Made by a program: the position numbers and the translations under genes. The notes under the pieces are model-generated. The model ran no database searches. It worked only from the letters and a program-made list of their open reading frames with translations, and had not been told where the DNA came from. Below are positions 34,165-44,576 of a DNA stretch of 64,000 bases, in pieces. Where the stretch lies: assembly GCA_009193035.1 (NCBI GenBank), contig SWDT01000003.1, positions 1 to 64,000 on the forward strand, read 5' to 3'. Origin of the DNA: Halicephalobus mephisto (Eukaryota; Nematoda; Chromadorea; Rhabditida; Panagrolaimidae). Within the stretch, counting starts at the first letter, position 1; the number at the start of each line of letters is the position of its first letter.

Positions 34165-35461
34165 GGGATATCTCAAATCCGATCCTGACAAGCCTCCTCA
34201 GGACATGATAAATCTGTTCATTTGTAATTTTTAGCAAGTTTTTAATATAATAAATATAATATTAAAAAGTTAAAAATCAGCTTTTTTACGAAGTCGTCTC
34301 GGCACGAATTCCTAGAAATTACAGTAACCCATGTGACAATGTAGATTGTGTGATAATTTCGTAACCACCAATGCATAAAATTTTAAAACTTAAATCGCCC
34401 GCGAAATTGGTGTTCTGTTTTGAATATCAAATAAAAAAAGAAAATTTTAAAATTTAAATCATCCGCGAAATTGGCGTTCTGTTTTGAATATCAAAAAAAT
34501 GAATATTAAAATTTTAAAATTTAAATCGCCCGCGAAATTGGCGTTCTGTTTCAAAGATTATCAAACAGCAAAATAAAGGTGGGAGTGGATTTACTTTGCT
34601 ACCGTGAAAATAGACTAGTCCATTATCCAGTAACAAAGTGAACTTGGCGTTTTATGACTAATGAAAAATTAACTTTTTAGGTGTAGTCACTTTGCTACCA
34701 GGAAATGGAGTATTTCATTTTGGCAGTAGTAAATTGAATCTATCTAAAAATGTTAAAAAATATAAAAATTAAACCATTTACGAAATTCGCATTTTGTTTA
34801 AAATATTACCAAGACCACAAAGAACGTGCAAAATGTAAAAAGGCAAAAATTGCATCATTCGTGAAATTGGCGTTCTGTCTCGAACCCTGTCGTCCGGCAG
34901 AACGAAAGTCTGATCCGAGTCGTCGAAGTCCCACACGCTCCTTTTTTTCCTTTTTAGTTTTGTTGCAATTAAGACACGTAGATCGTTTTATTTTTTTTGG
35001 ACGACCGAATTTGAAGATAAAAACTTAGAAAGTAAAGAATTGTTTGATTTTCAGAATTTTATTCGTTATATCGGACGAACCGTTATGGTTATTTTTATTT
35101 TTTTTGTTTTTTTCGGTCTGTTTATGATTTTTTGGAGAAAGAATCCAGATTGATAAATGATTTAATGGAGAATTTCTTAAAGTTGGGACGTTCGTAAATT
35201 AGTTTTTATATCGATCGCCACGTGACGGTTTCCTTGAACCACAGTTTTGAACCGCGCTGATCCGCCCATGTGAGCCCGTTTTATCGTTTTGATCGATTAT
35301 GGTTGTTGATTTTCAAAGAATATTGAAATTAGTTGAAAATGACTATGTCTGGATTTTTTCTCCACGTCCAAAGAAACGAGTCTCGATCGTTATATGATTC
35401 TTTAGTTCAAATCGCTTGCTGTTCTTCCAAAAGTGCCCTCTTGGACGGTGCAGAATCCGAA
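34165..35461. other. Spacer between the two CISD genes, with a 65-bp tandem repeat
   Basis: No gene. CGCGAAATTGGxGTTCTGTTT recurs at about 34398, 34463 and 34529 (period about 65), with degenerate copies near 34780 and 34860. An in-frame upstream extension of the second CISD gene (from 35341) exists but is not conserved in the first copy, so it is treated as 5' UTR. Confidence 0.55.
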
Positions 35462-36262
35462 ATGGTTTGTCCTAATTCTGCTAGTAACTGTCATAGTAAG
35501 CTGATCCTCTACGGTACTGGTCTGGTCGTCGGAGGAATTGCCATAGGATACTTCGTCGGACAGAAGCTCGCCAAGAACCGGGCTCGATGCAACTACGCTG
35601 TCAAGTTAAGTACGGATAAAGTGAGTCTTTAATCTTATTATCCCAATATACGAGGAAAATAATCAATTTCCGACAGAGTACTTGGGCGTTAGTGATGGTT
35701 TTTCGGGAGTTTGTTAGTAGTTTGATTATGAAAATCAAGCCTAGAAGACAGGTTCTGGATTCTGTGTACCCTAATCCGGAACTTTCTGGATTTATCTCAG
35801 GAAAATATAGTTTCAAAGTCTTGATTACGAAATGACTATCACACAGAATCAAACTTCTAGGTTACTTTAGTTTCAAAAACTTCTAAAAATCCATCTCGAG
35901 ACCATTTCCTAAAATATCCATATATGAATTTTTGTAATATATTATTGATTCCGAAATTCTGTAAAATTATAAAATAATCATCCCATAAAGTCAAACTTCT
36001 AGGTTAATTCAGTTTCAAAAACTTTTAAAAATCCATCTCGAGACCATTTTGTAAAATATCCATATATGAATGCTATAAAATGATAAAATTTCAGGTAGTG
36101 GATACGGTTGATATCGAAGACATTGGAGAGAAGAAAGCTTTCTGCCGTTGCTGGAAGAGCAAGAAGTTCCCCTACTGTGACGGAAGCCACAATGTCCACA
36201 ACAAAGTAGCTGGAGACAACGTCGGTCCTCTCGTCATCAAGGGCAAAGAAGGCAGTCAATAG
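35462..36262 (+). CDS. cisd-1: CDGSH iron-sulphur domain protein (CISD/mitoNEET), canonical copy
   Basis: Exons 35462-35620 and 36095-36262, phase 0, 108 residues. Membrane helix at about 14-34 ([20 protein letters not shown]), then [18 protein letters not shown] with ligands C70, C72, C81 and H85, the canonical CDGSH motif. It is about 60 percent identical by eye to its tandem neighbour. The intron of 474 nt is nearly identical to intron 2 of stc-1. The start is the ATG at 35462 because sequence similarity with the other copy begins just before it. The product likely transfers or senses 2Fe-2S clusters at the mitochondrial surface. Confidence 0.93.
35621..36094 (+). repeat. Shared full-length intron, CISD copy
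   Basis: Runs from GTGAGTCTTTAATCTTATTA to ATAAAATTTCAG and matches 29991-29522 (minus) end to end. An internal tandem duplication is visible: the unit with TTCTAGGTTA and CCATCTCGAGACCATTT occurs at about 35856 and again at about 35998 (period about 142). Nested inverted repeats, CCTAGAAG (35740) with CTTCTAGG (35854) and GATTCTGTGT (35758) with ACACAGAATC (35841), could form a long hairpin. Confidence 0.9.
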
Positions 36263-36942
36263 TGCTCCAATCTGATCCTGACAAGTTACCTCAGGATCGT
36301 GTCTGATAGACCGGTTCATCTGTAATTATTCTAGCGAATTTTTAATAAAATAAAAAATGAAGTGCAAAGGATTAGTGACGTAGGAATTGTAAGGTTTCTG
36401 TTTCCCAATTGAGCTTTGGCCATTTTTGTTTCTTTTAAAACCAAATAAAAAGGAAAGCCAGTCATTTTTGAATTTTTTGTCGTGAAAATTCGAGTCATAT
36501 CTGTCCCATACGGTACCAGTCAACTTTTCGCGGTGGGATTTTTCGAACTTGCTTCCCGAACTTTCATTTTCAGTTCGCTTCATTATCCGCTTATGTTATC
36601 CCAAAAATTCCGTCTATATCCCTGGATTATACTTTCTAAATATGTTTAATGGAGATCAAATCTGCCCTATCCGTCCTATACGATATTTGTATATTTTTCG
36701 TTTCGAAATTTTTTAATTTTAAAAAAAATTTTATTTTTAATTTTTTGGTTTATTATTCGTTTAAATTACTGTAAAACTTTATTTACATCCCTAGATTATA
36801 TTTGTTAAATAAGTTTAACACAAATTAAACCTAAATTTATATATGAAAAATTGAAAAAATAAAATTTGTTGTTTACGTGGAATTTTTGAATTTTCCATTG
36901 ATTTTTGTTTTTAGGTAGCTTAGTTTCCGGATACTTGAGATC
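36263..36942. other. CISD to TIAR spacer
   Basis: Holds an AATAAA-like signal near 36344 (TTTTTAATAAAATAA) and the promoter region of the RNA-binding protein gene. A TTTTTAG acceptor ends at 36914, 28 bp before the ATG, a likely trans-splice site. No gene found. Confidence 0.5.
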
Positions 36943-38520
36943 ATGGCTTATCCTAACTACGGATATGGAGCCTACGGTTATGCTTATAATCCCACTGCTG
37001 CGATGGTTGCCCCGGTGGATAACGATGGAGCTTACAACCCCAGGTATCACTACGCCGCAGCTCAGAACGCTGGATTCGAACTTATTAATCAAGAAGAAGG
37101 TGGTCAACCGAAGACTTTGTATGTAATTTTGAATTTTGAACAAAATTGATATATGAAATTTTCAGGTACGTTGGTAATCTTGATCCGTCTGTTACCGAGG
37201 AGTTTATCTGCACATTGTTCTCTCAGATTGGAGTTGTAACCAAAACTAAAGTCATATTCGATGTAAGTTTACCCCCGAGTGCGCTGTCTGTGGTGTAGGT
37301 CCATTTCAGGTGTCACCATAGGTTTGTCTTTAGCTCCGTTTTTTTCTAATTTAATCGTCGACTTGGTGAGATCGACATTACTTTTGTTATTTATTTCAAA
37401 ATCAGCATATATCATTATACAGGCACATGAGTGATTGGTTCCTCGACATGTCGGACAAAAATGAGATGACGGAAAGCTGCGCAAATCAGCGTTATATAAG
37501 TACCCTTTTTTCCTTTTTTGCATTACTGGGGTTAGCGTAGTGGTTTTAGTATTATTTGGATTCATGAGCAAGTCCAGGGGTCGAGGTAATGGAATTGAAG
37601 TAAGTAGTTCATTTTAGACAACTTCCGATCCTTATGCCTTCGTCGAATTCGCCGACCACTTGTCTGCTGCTCAAGCGCTTCAAGCTATGAATCGTCGACT
37701 TTTGTTAAACAAGGTGTGTTTTCTTCAATATCTGGTTTTTTAATTTTTCCGTTTACAGGAAATGAAAGTCAACTGGGCTACTCAACCAGGAACAACGCAA
37801 AAAGTCGATACTTCCAAACATTTCCATGTTTTTGTCGGTGATTTGTCTCCTGAAGTTGATCAAAAAACTCTACAAGATGCATTTGCTCCATTTGGTGCAA
37901 TATCTGATGTTAAAGTCATTCGTGATCCGTCGACTCAAAAGTCCAAAGGATATGGATTTGTTTCTTATCCACGTCGAGAAGAAGCAGAAAGAGCTATTGA
38001 GCAAATGAATGGACAATGGCTCGGACGTAGAACAATCAGAACAAATTGGGCAACTCGTAAACCTACAGATGGATCTGGCAGTACAGGTCAAAGTTACAAT
38101 AGACCAAGTATGGAAGAAGTTATGAATCAAACAACACTTGATAATACTTCTGTGTATGTTGGGAATATGCCAACAAGTGCAACTGAAGACGAAATACGAA
38201 AGACTTTTGGCAGATTTGGTAATATAACTGATATTCGTCATTTCAAAGCTCAAGGATATAGTTTTGTGAAATTTGATACAAAAGAAGCAGCTGCTCGTGC
38301 TATTATTGAAATGAATGGATCTGAAATGATGGGACAATTTGTTAAATGTTCCTGGGGAAAAAGTAATGATGCTCGTGCTGCTGGTGGTGATCCTGGTGCT
38401 GGAGCATTTCCTCTTGGTATTGCTGGAACATACGATCCTGCAACAGCAAATCAATTTTATCAATATTATCAATATTATTATGCACAACAACAAGCTCAAC
38501 AAGGAGCCAATCAACATTAA
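36943..38520 (+). CDS. tiar-1: TIA-1/TIAR-type RNA-binding protein with three RRMs
   Basis: Exons 36943-37118, 37166-37262, 37618-37713 and 37759-38520, all in phase, 376 residues. A Tyr/Ala-rich N-terminus precedes RRM1 (YVGNLDPSVTEEF, DPYAFVEF), split over exons 2-4. RRM2 (HVFVGDLSPEVD, KGYGFVSY) and RRM3 (SVYVGNMPTSATEDE, QGYSFVKF) follow. WGKSNDARAAGG and a Tyr/Gln/Ala-rich tail (NQFYQYYQYYYAQQQAQQG) match the prion-like C-terminus of TIA-1 proteins. It binds U-rich RNA, affects splicing and translation, and enters stress granules. The 355-nt intron 2 is unusually long and holds a higher-complexity stretch (about 37270-37600), possibly an alternative exon. Confidence 0.94.
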
Positions 38521-38751
38521 AATGTCAATTCCTGATTTATCTGGTATATTTGTTATGCATTCTACTCTAATTTTAAGAGTATGGTTACTGATTGAGGTTG
38601 TTTTTTTGTTCACCTGATTGAACTTATTTTTTTAACATTTTTTTTATTTATCGTTGAAAATTTTTGCCTCAATTATTTTTGAAAAACGAAAATATACAAA
38701 GAGTGAATGAAATCTAGCGAATTTTAATTGGAGAAATTTTTCTTTGGTGAT

Positions 38752-40924
38752 TTAATGATGGGATCCACGATGACGACTTTGAGCCATTAGTTTCAACATG
38801 GGACAATATCTTTCAAGTGGAGTAACACCGGCTTTGACAGAACAATCACATAATTCAGCAGCTTCTTTTTTCCAATCTAATTTTCTGATACATCTTTTTA
38901 AAGTTGAAATAGCTCTTTTTTCAGTTATTAATGGTTGACAATTAATACGATCAAAACAAAAACCTTTGGAATTTTTGGCCATAAAACAATCTTTAATACA
39001 TGCACCAAAATCCAAAGCTGTTTCAATTACGTTTTTAATTGGTTTAATTGCAGCATTATGTAATAATGCAGAACGTTGATTTATAACTTTGTTTTCTGCA
39101 TATGTGAACATTTTTAATAGATCATGTTTTGGTATCATAGGTCCATTTTTGTTTTGAACACATGCATGAATGTTTGTTTGAACGCATCCAACGAAATCAT
39201 TGAATACAATTTCTTTGGAATCAATACATTGTTTCAGATCGTGAATGTTCGATGTTATCTGGAAAATGTTTAAAGATAAATATTTTTAATTTGAGGAAAT
39301 TTTGAAAGTGAAGAAATTATAAAATACAGTCGAACTTGGATATAAGGTACCTCCTTGGAACCGGCCAAAGCGTATGTTATAAGGAAGGATATACAGTAGA
39401 ATTGGGATATAAGATACCTTCTTGGAACCGTCCAAAATGTATGTTATAACGAAGGATATGTTATAGAGAGTGTAAATTTGAAAACAGACTAACCAAACTT
39501 ACTCATACCGTATGCTATAACAAAGGATATGTTATAGCAGGGATATCTTATACTCAAGTTCTACTGTATATGGTACTCGGGTAGTATTTTTAATTTTAGG
39601 TCTTGTTAGGTTGGTCTAGGTCTCTTTAAAATGCCCTATAGTCTTATTGTGTCTTTGATTAGGACCTTGTTAGATTGATCTAAGTCCTTTCAGACCATAT
39701 TATGACTATATGGTCTTGATTAGGACCTTGTTAGGTTGATCTAAGTCCTTTCAGACCATTCAGTAACTTTATGTCCTTGATTCAGGCACTATTAGGCTAA
39801 GTTAGGTCTTTTAAAACACTTGAAATTTTCTAGAATATTTGGCATTTCTTACACTTTTGAATTAGGTCTTGTTAGCCTGGTTTAGATCCCTCTGGACTAT
39901 CCTACAGTTCCTGCGTCCCTAGTTGAGATCTTGTTAGGCTGGTCTAGGTCCTAATTTGTTCTCTAACTTTCTTATGGTACGATTTTTGGGTTGTCTTTTT
40001 AGACTGGATCGAACTTAGCAGGAAATTACGCAATTCTTTTGTGTCCGTAGGTTTCTGATTTCGGTGTTATTGGACCGGTTTGGGACTTTTTAGAACGTTT
40101 TTCGTTTCTCTCACATCCGCGCACCTTTAAACAAAATCTTAGGCTGGTGTAAGTCTTTCTCGAACATTCATAACGTCTCATAACCACGGACCTTCAACTT
40201 AGGCGTTGTTGAATTGGCTTGGAGTTTTCAAAAATGTTCAAAAATCATATAGCATCTAAGAGTTTGTGATTTAGGTCCTTTTAGGTTGGTTTAGGTCTTC
40301 TAGGTTATTCCTTGTGGGTTTAGACCCTACTAGGCTGATTTAGGTCTTTTCAGACTACCTTAGATGAGCCTGGTTCAGGTCCTTTTAGGTTGGTCTAGGT
40401 CTTCTAAGCCATCCTCAGTGTACCTGATCTAGGTCCTTTTCAGGTAGTTAAGGCTTTCTCAGACCGTTTTTTACAGACTCGATCCAGGCCCTTCCAGGCT
40501 GGTCTAGGTCTTCTAAACCACCTTCCGCGCGCCTAATTTAGGTCTTTCAGACCAGCCTGAATTACTCCAAAAATATAAACTAATCTTGACAAAATGATAT
40601 CTGGAACGGATTGAATATATTTCTTATGTAAAAAATATAATTATTTTCGTCCCTGAAATACAGTACTGATGTGAACACAACACTTACCCTTTGGAAAGTT
40701 GCAAAACATTTGTCACCACAGTCAAAAACGTCCGTCTTGATCTCCTCGACACATTGGTGTTGTTCTTCACATGAACATTGCCTTACAGTAACCCCAGGAA
40801 TGGTCATTTCCAATAATTCTCCAATACCGGCCTGTCTTACACTTTTGTCAATAGCATCAGAATTGACTGTCGGTGTACTGTAGAGAAGGCAGATGATCGA
40901 TAGAAAAACACTGTTTTTTTTCAT
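38752..40924 (-). CDS. Cysteine-rich secreted protein, nematode-type, function unknown
   Basis: Exons 40924-40688 and 39258-38752, phase 0, 247 residues. Signal peptide MKKNSVFLSIICLLYSTPTVNS. At least twelve cysteines follow (QCSCEEQHQC, DCGDKC, QCID, GCVQT, HACVQ, GACIKDC, FCFDRINC, RCIRK, LCDCS, RYCPM), suggesting a disulphide-rich helical fold. I do not recognise the family. The intron is 1429 nt, thirty times the local norm, and contains a terminal-inverted-repeat element and a long degenerate minisatellite. The gene is convergent with the TIAR gene, 231 bp apart. Confidence 0.78.
39325..39568. mobile_element. Short terminal-inverted-repeat element (MITE-like) in an intron
   Basis: The left end TACAGTCGAACTTGGATATA is the near-complement of the right end TATACTCAAGTTCTACTGTA (about 16 of 20 positions). 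Both ends begin or finish with TA, as expected for a TA target site. Inside, a roughly 63-bp unit (GATATAAGxTACCTxCTTGG) is repeated. No coding capacity: a non-autonomous element. Confidence 0.6.
39590..40560. repeat. Degenerate minisatellite in the Cys-rich gene intron
   Basis: Dozens of diverged copies of TAGGTCCTTxTTAGGTTGG and GGTCTAGGTCTTCT units, G+C-richer than the surroundings. In the gene's sense orientation it reads CCAACCTAAAAGGACCTA. Confidence 0.65.
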
Positions 40925-42791
40925 TTTTTTTAAACTAAAAAGAACAAATTAAAAAAATTAAAAAATTAAAAACTTAAAAAATTAAAAATTAAAAAAAAAT
41001 AAAATAAATTTTAAAATTAAAAAAAAAAAATAAAAATTTCGGAAAAATAAAAAATTTAACGCTTTGTGGATTTTTAGGAATTTCTTTGAAAAATTACAAA
41101 ACTGGTCTTGACAATTTTGATTAAAAATTTAATTTTTCAAAAAACAAAAAAATTATCTAAAATCGGATCAAAGTTCGAGTTCAGATCGAATTCGTCATAG
41201 AAAGACGAAATCACAAGACTTGATTTAAAAAGGAAAAATAAGAAAAATAATCATTTTATTACAAAAAGCGGAAATGAATTTTATCAAAATTTGTTTCAAA
41301 AATCCGGCATTTTAAAAAATTTTTATATTATTTATTACTCAAAAAATCAAACATTTTTTATTCTTTTATTACTCAAAAAATTAAATGTTTTTTATTTTTT
41401 TATATCATTTATTATTTAAAAAGTAAAATATTTTTTTATTATTTAAAAAATTAAAAATTAAATTTAATATGAAATTTTCTCAATATGAATTTTAAAAATT
41501 TTAAATTTCTGGATTTTATATCTTAATTTTTACTGAATTCTGAATGGCTCTAATAAATTTAAACAAGATTCTAAGATTTCGGAAGCTTCTAGAAGATTTC
41601 TGAAGATTTTAAAAGATTCTACAAAATTTTAGATTTCTGAAAATTCTAGATTTTGAAAATTTTAGGATTCTACAAAATTTTAGATTTCTGAAAATTCTAG
41701 AAGACTTCTGAAAATTTTAGATTTCTGAAGATTTTAAAAGATTCTACAAAATTTGAGAAGATTTTACACCGACTATAAAGATCCTAAAAAATTTCAGAGT
41801 TCTCTAAGATCCCTAAAGATTCTAAAAAGTTTCAGAATCTCCCATAAGATTCCTGAAAATTCTAAAAATTTCACAATTTTCTATATTTTTAAATCCTCAA
41901 AAGTTTTTAAAAAATCTGTGACTTTATGTCGGTCGGATTTACTCGAATAAGCTGACCAAATCGGAAGGACTAAAAAGAAAAATGAGAAAGGATTTTCTGT
42001 TTAAAAAACCAGACGAAAAAAATTTTTGAATTGATGAAAAATTGAGACAATAAATTATGAAATACCGTTCCGCTTTTAACAAAATTAAAAACAATGAAAA
42101 TTGGTCTAACAATTCAGTGAAAGTGATTTTTCGATTTTCTTGTGTAACGGGAACCGCCCTTGGGCAAGAAACAGAAAAATGAAAAATAGACAGTTTCAAG
42201 TTATGTGAAATTTCTGTTCCAACCATATAGATTCCAATTTTGCAATTATAACTGAGCAAAAAACAAAATAAAGCAATAAAACTCAAATTCTGAATCTGAA
42301 ATCAAAAAAACAACTTTCAGTTTTGAATTATGATTTCAGATTCAGAATTTATAAAATCGAAAATTTCATTGTAATTACTTATTGTTCAAATTTAGATATT
42401 TAAGATTAGTTATGTAAGACTTATCTGAGATGCATGTTCTAATTTTGCAATTATAACTGAAAACAGTATTTATAATACAGTAATAAAACTCAGATTCTGA
42501 ATCTGAAATCAAAATCAAAATTAATTTTCAAAATCCAGGATTCTGGACTATATGACACAAATATACCAGAGAATTGCACCACAAATATATAATTTCAATT
42601 TTTGAACCAAAATCGAAAAAATTAAAATACTGTGATAAAACTCAAATTCTGAATCCGAAATCAAAACAGAAAATTAACTTTCAGAATCCAGGATTTTGAA
42701 AACTAACTTTAAGTTTTAAAAATATTTTAAATTTTACATCGAAATTATTAAAAAACATAAATTTTTCCAAAACGGTTTTTGAAACACCATA
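40925..42791. other. A/T-rich intergenic block with short tandem motifs
   Basis: Runs of A/T, then tandem copies of GAxTTTTAAAAGATTCTAC and GATTTCTGAAAATTCTAG (41560-41900), then three copies of a block with AATTTTGCAATTATAACTGA and AACTCAxATTCTGAATCTGAAA (42230-42700). No gene. Confidence 0.5.
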
Positions 42792-43325
42792 TACCGTATT
42801 TCCTCTAAAATAAGCCCCTCCTCCTTTTGGGACATGATCGAAAAAAAATCCCAGTTTTATTTTTGCTGGATCGTCGCTGGGGAATCTGAATCAGCTTGTA
42901 GACAAAAATATGTGGATATAACTTTATAAAGCCAAAGGGCACGAGATAAAACACAACTTTATAAAAATTATTGCGCAATTTTAAAATTCCCGTCAATCCG
43001 CAATCGTACGTTTTTCGTTGGTCCTCAGGGTAGTTCCCTTTGGGACCAAAGTTATGTAAATTTCCATTCAGGTAGATGGTACTCGCAGAAGCGCTAGAAT
43101 GCAAGAAGGCCGAGTTCGATGTCACGCAGTACACTTTCTCTCCAACCCGTGCTGCCCCCTACGCACGAATCCAACTGGAAAGCTGGATCAAAGGAAACGA
43201 CAATTAGAATTAAATTATTTAAATTTAAATTGTAATTTATTGTGAAATTTGATTGTGCGATATAGGAATAAAAAGTAAAAAAAGTAGATGGTACTCGATC
43301 CAACGATTTTAGACTAAATACGGTA
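42792..43325. mobile_element. 534-bp terminal-inverted-repeat element (MITE-like)
   Basis: The left end TACCGTATTTCCTCTAAAAT and the complement of the right end TACCGTATTTAGTCTAAAAT agree at 18 of 20 positions. TA at both tips is consistent with a Tc1/mariner-type TA target. The inside is less A/T-rich, with ATAAGCCCCTCCTCC near the left end and GTAGATGGTACTCG twice (about 43072 and 43285). The open frames in it are short and unlike a transposase, so it is probably non-autonomous. Confidence 0.7.
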
Positions 43326-44576
43326 ACGAACGTGAAATTATTTAAAATATTTTTTAATTTTTAAAATTGGAACATAAACGTCCCATCAGATCGTTTCGAA
43401 TTATTTTTTCAAGGACAGTGTAGTTTAGGGTCGTCTATGTGATCCAAGAAATCTCACGAAAACATTAGGACTGGAAATTTACCGACTTGTTTTTGAAGAA
43501 AAACCGGCTTCTGAAATCAAAAGTTTCGAATTTTTATAAAAATAAATTTTTATCGAAGCTTCTAGAACTTAATAAAAATTATTAAAATTTCAACAATATA
43601 AATTTTAAAATTTTAGAATCTTAAAAAAGTAAAAATCTATGAAATTTTTTTAATTTTCAGAATTTCATAAAAATTTTAAATTTAATAAAAAAATTACGAA
43701 ATTCTTTAAATAATTTTTTAAGATTTTTTTAATTTTCAGAATTTTTAGAATCAAAAACAGATTTGAAATTTGTACAAAACTTGTGGCGACGGAATTTCGT
43801 AACGACGTTAATCTTTAATTTTTAGAACCAGAATCTGTTACAAAGTTTAGAGATCTTCAAAAACTGAAATTTTTGAAGTTTTCAGACTTTTTAGAACCTT
43901 CAAAAATCAAATAAAAATTTTTTATTTTTCAAAATTGAATAAAAATTTTCGATTTTTTAAAATTCTCCAGAATTTCGAAAAATCTTGAAGTTTTCTAAAA
44001 ATTTACAAAAATTTTTTAAATTCATTAAATTTTTGATTTTTTTAGAATTCTGTAAAAAATTCAAAAATTTTACAGATTCTAAAAATTTTTTTAATTTTAT
44101 AGAACATTCTAAAATCTAACAGAAGATTCTGAAGTCTTTTCAGAATTTTAAATTTTATAAAAATTTCGAAAATGAAAATAAAAAATTTTTGAAAATCAAG
44201 ATTTCTAAAATTTTGAAAATTATCTAAAACAAAAATTTCGGAGTTTTCTAAAAATTTGAATTGAAACATCGTAACAAAGTTGTTTTTGGATTTTTATAAC
44301 GACATAGAACAGAATCCGGAGGCGGAATTGGCCAAACAAACCAAATCGAAAAAATTAATGTGATTTGAAAAACACTGGCCAAAGACTAATCGAAAAACAA
44401 AACGAATTTCTCCATCAGGTCAATTTTCGATTTTTGTTGTTCCAAAAATACCCTCAGGGTATTTCTGGGGACAAAGTCGAACAGGTTTCACTTTACGATT
44501 TATGATTCACCAATTTTATGAAGTTCGGCTTTAATAAAAAAATAAATAGAAAAAATTTACGAATTTTTGCGTCAAT
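43326..44576. other. A/T-rich 3' flank of the Reeler gene
   Basis: Mostly degenerate TTTTAGAATTxxAAAAATTT repeats (43500-44260). Higher-complexity sequence at 44290-44570 is probably the 3' UTR and end region of the minus-strand gene that follows. No gene. Confidence 0.4.

Noticed and set aside
35333..35461. N-terminal extension of the second CISD gene
   Set aside because: In frame, but not conserved upstream of the tandem copy, and it would place 43 non-membrane residues before the anchor; more likely 5' UTR.
37269..37571. Minus-strand frame within the TIAR intron (FCPTCRGTNHSCAC)
   Set aside because: The Cys spacing is suggestive, but there are no splice sites or start context, and it lies inside an intron of a well-supported plus-strand gene.
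39590..40560. Repeats considered as a CRISPR-like array
   Set aside because: Units are degenerate and contiguous, with no constant repeat and unique spacer alternation, and the locus is a eukaryotic intron.
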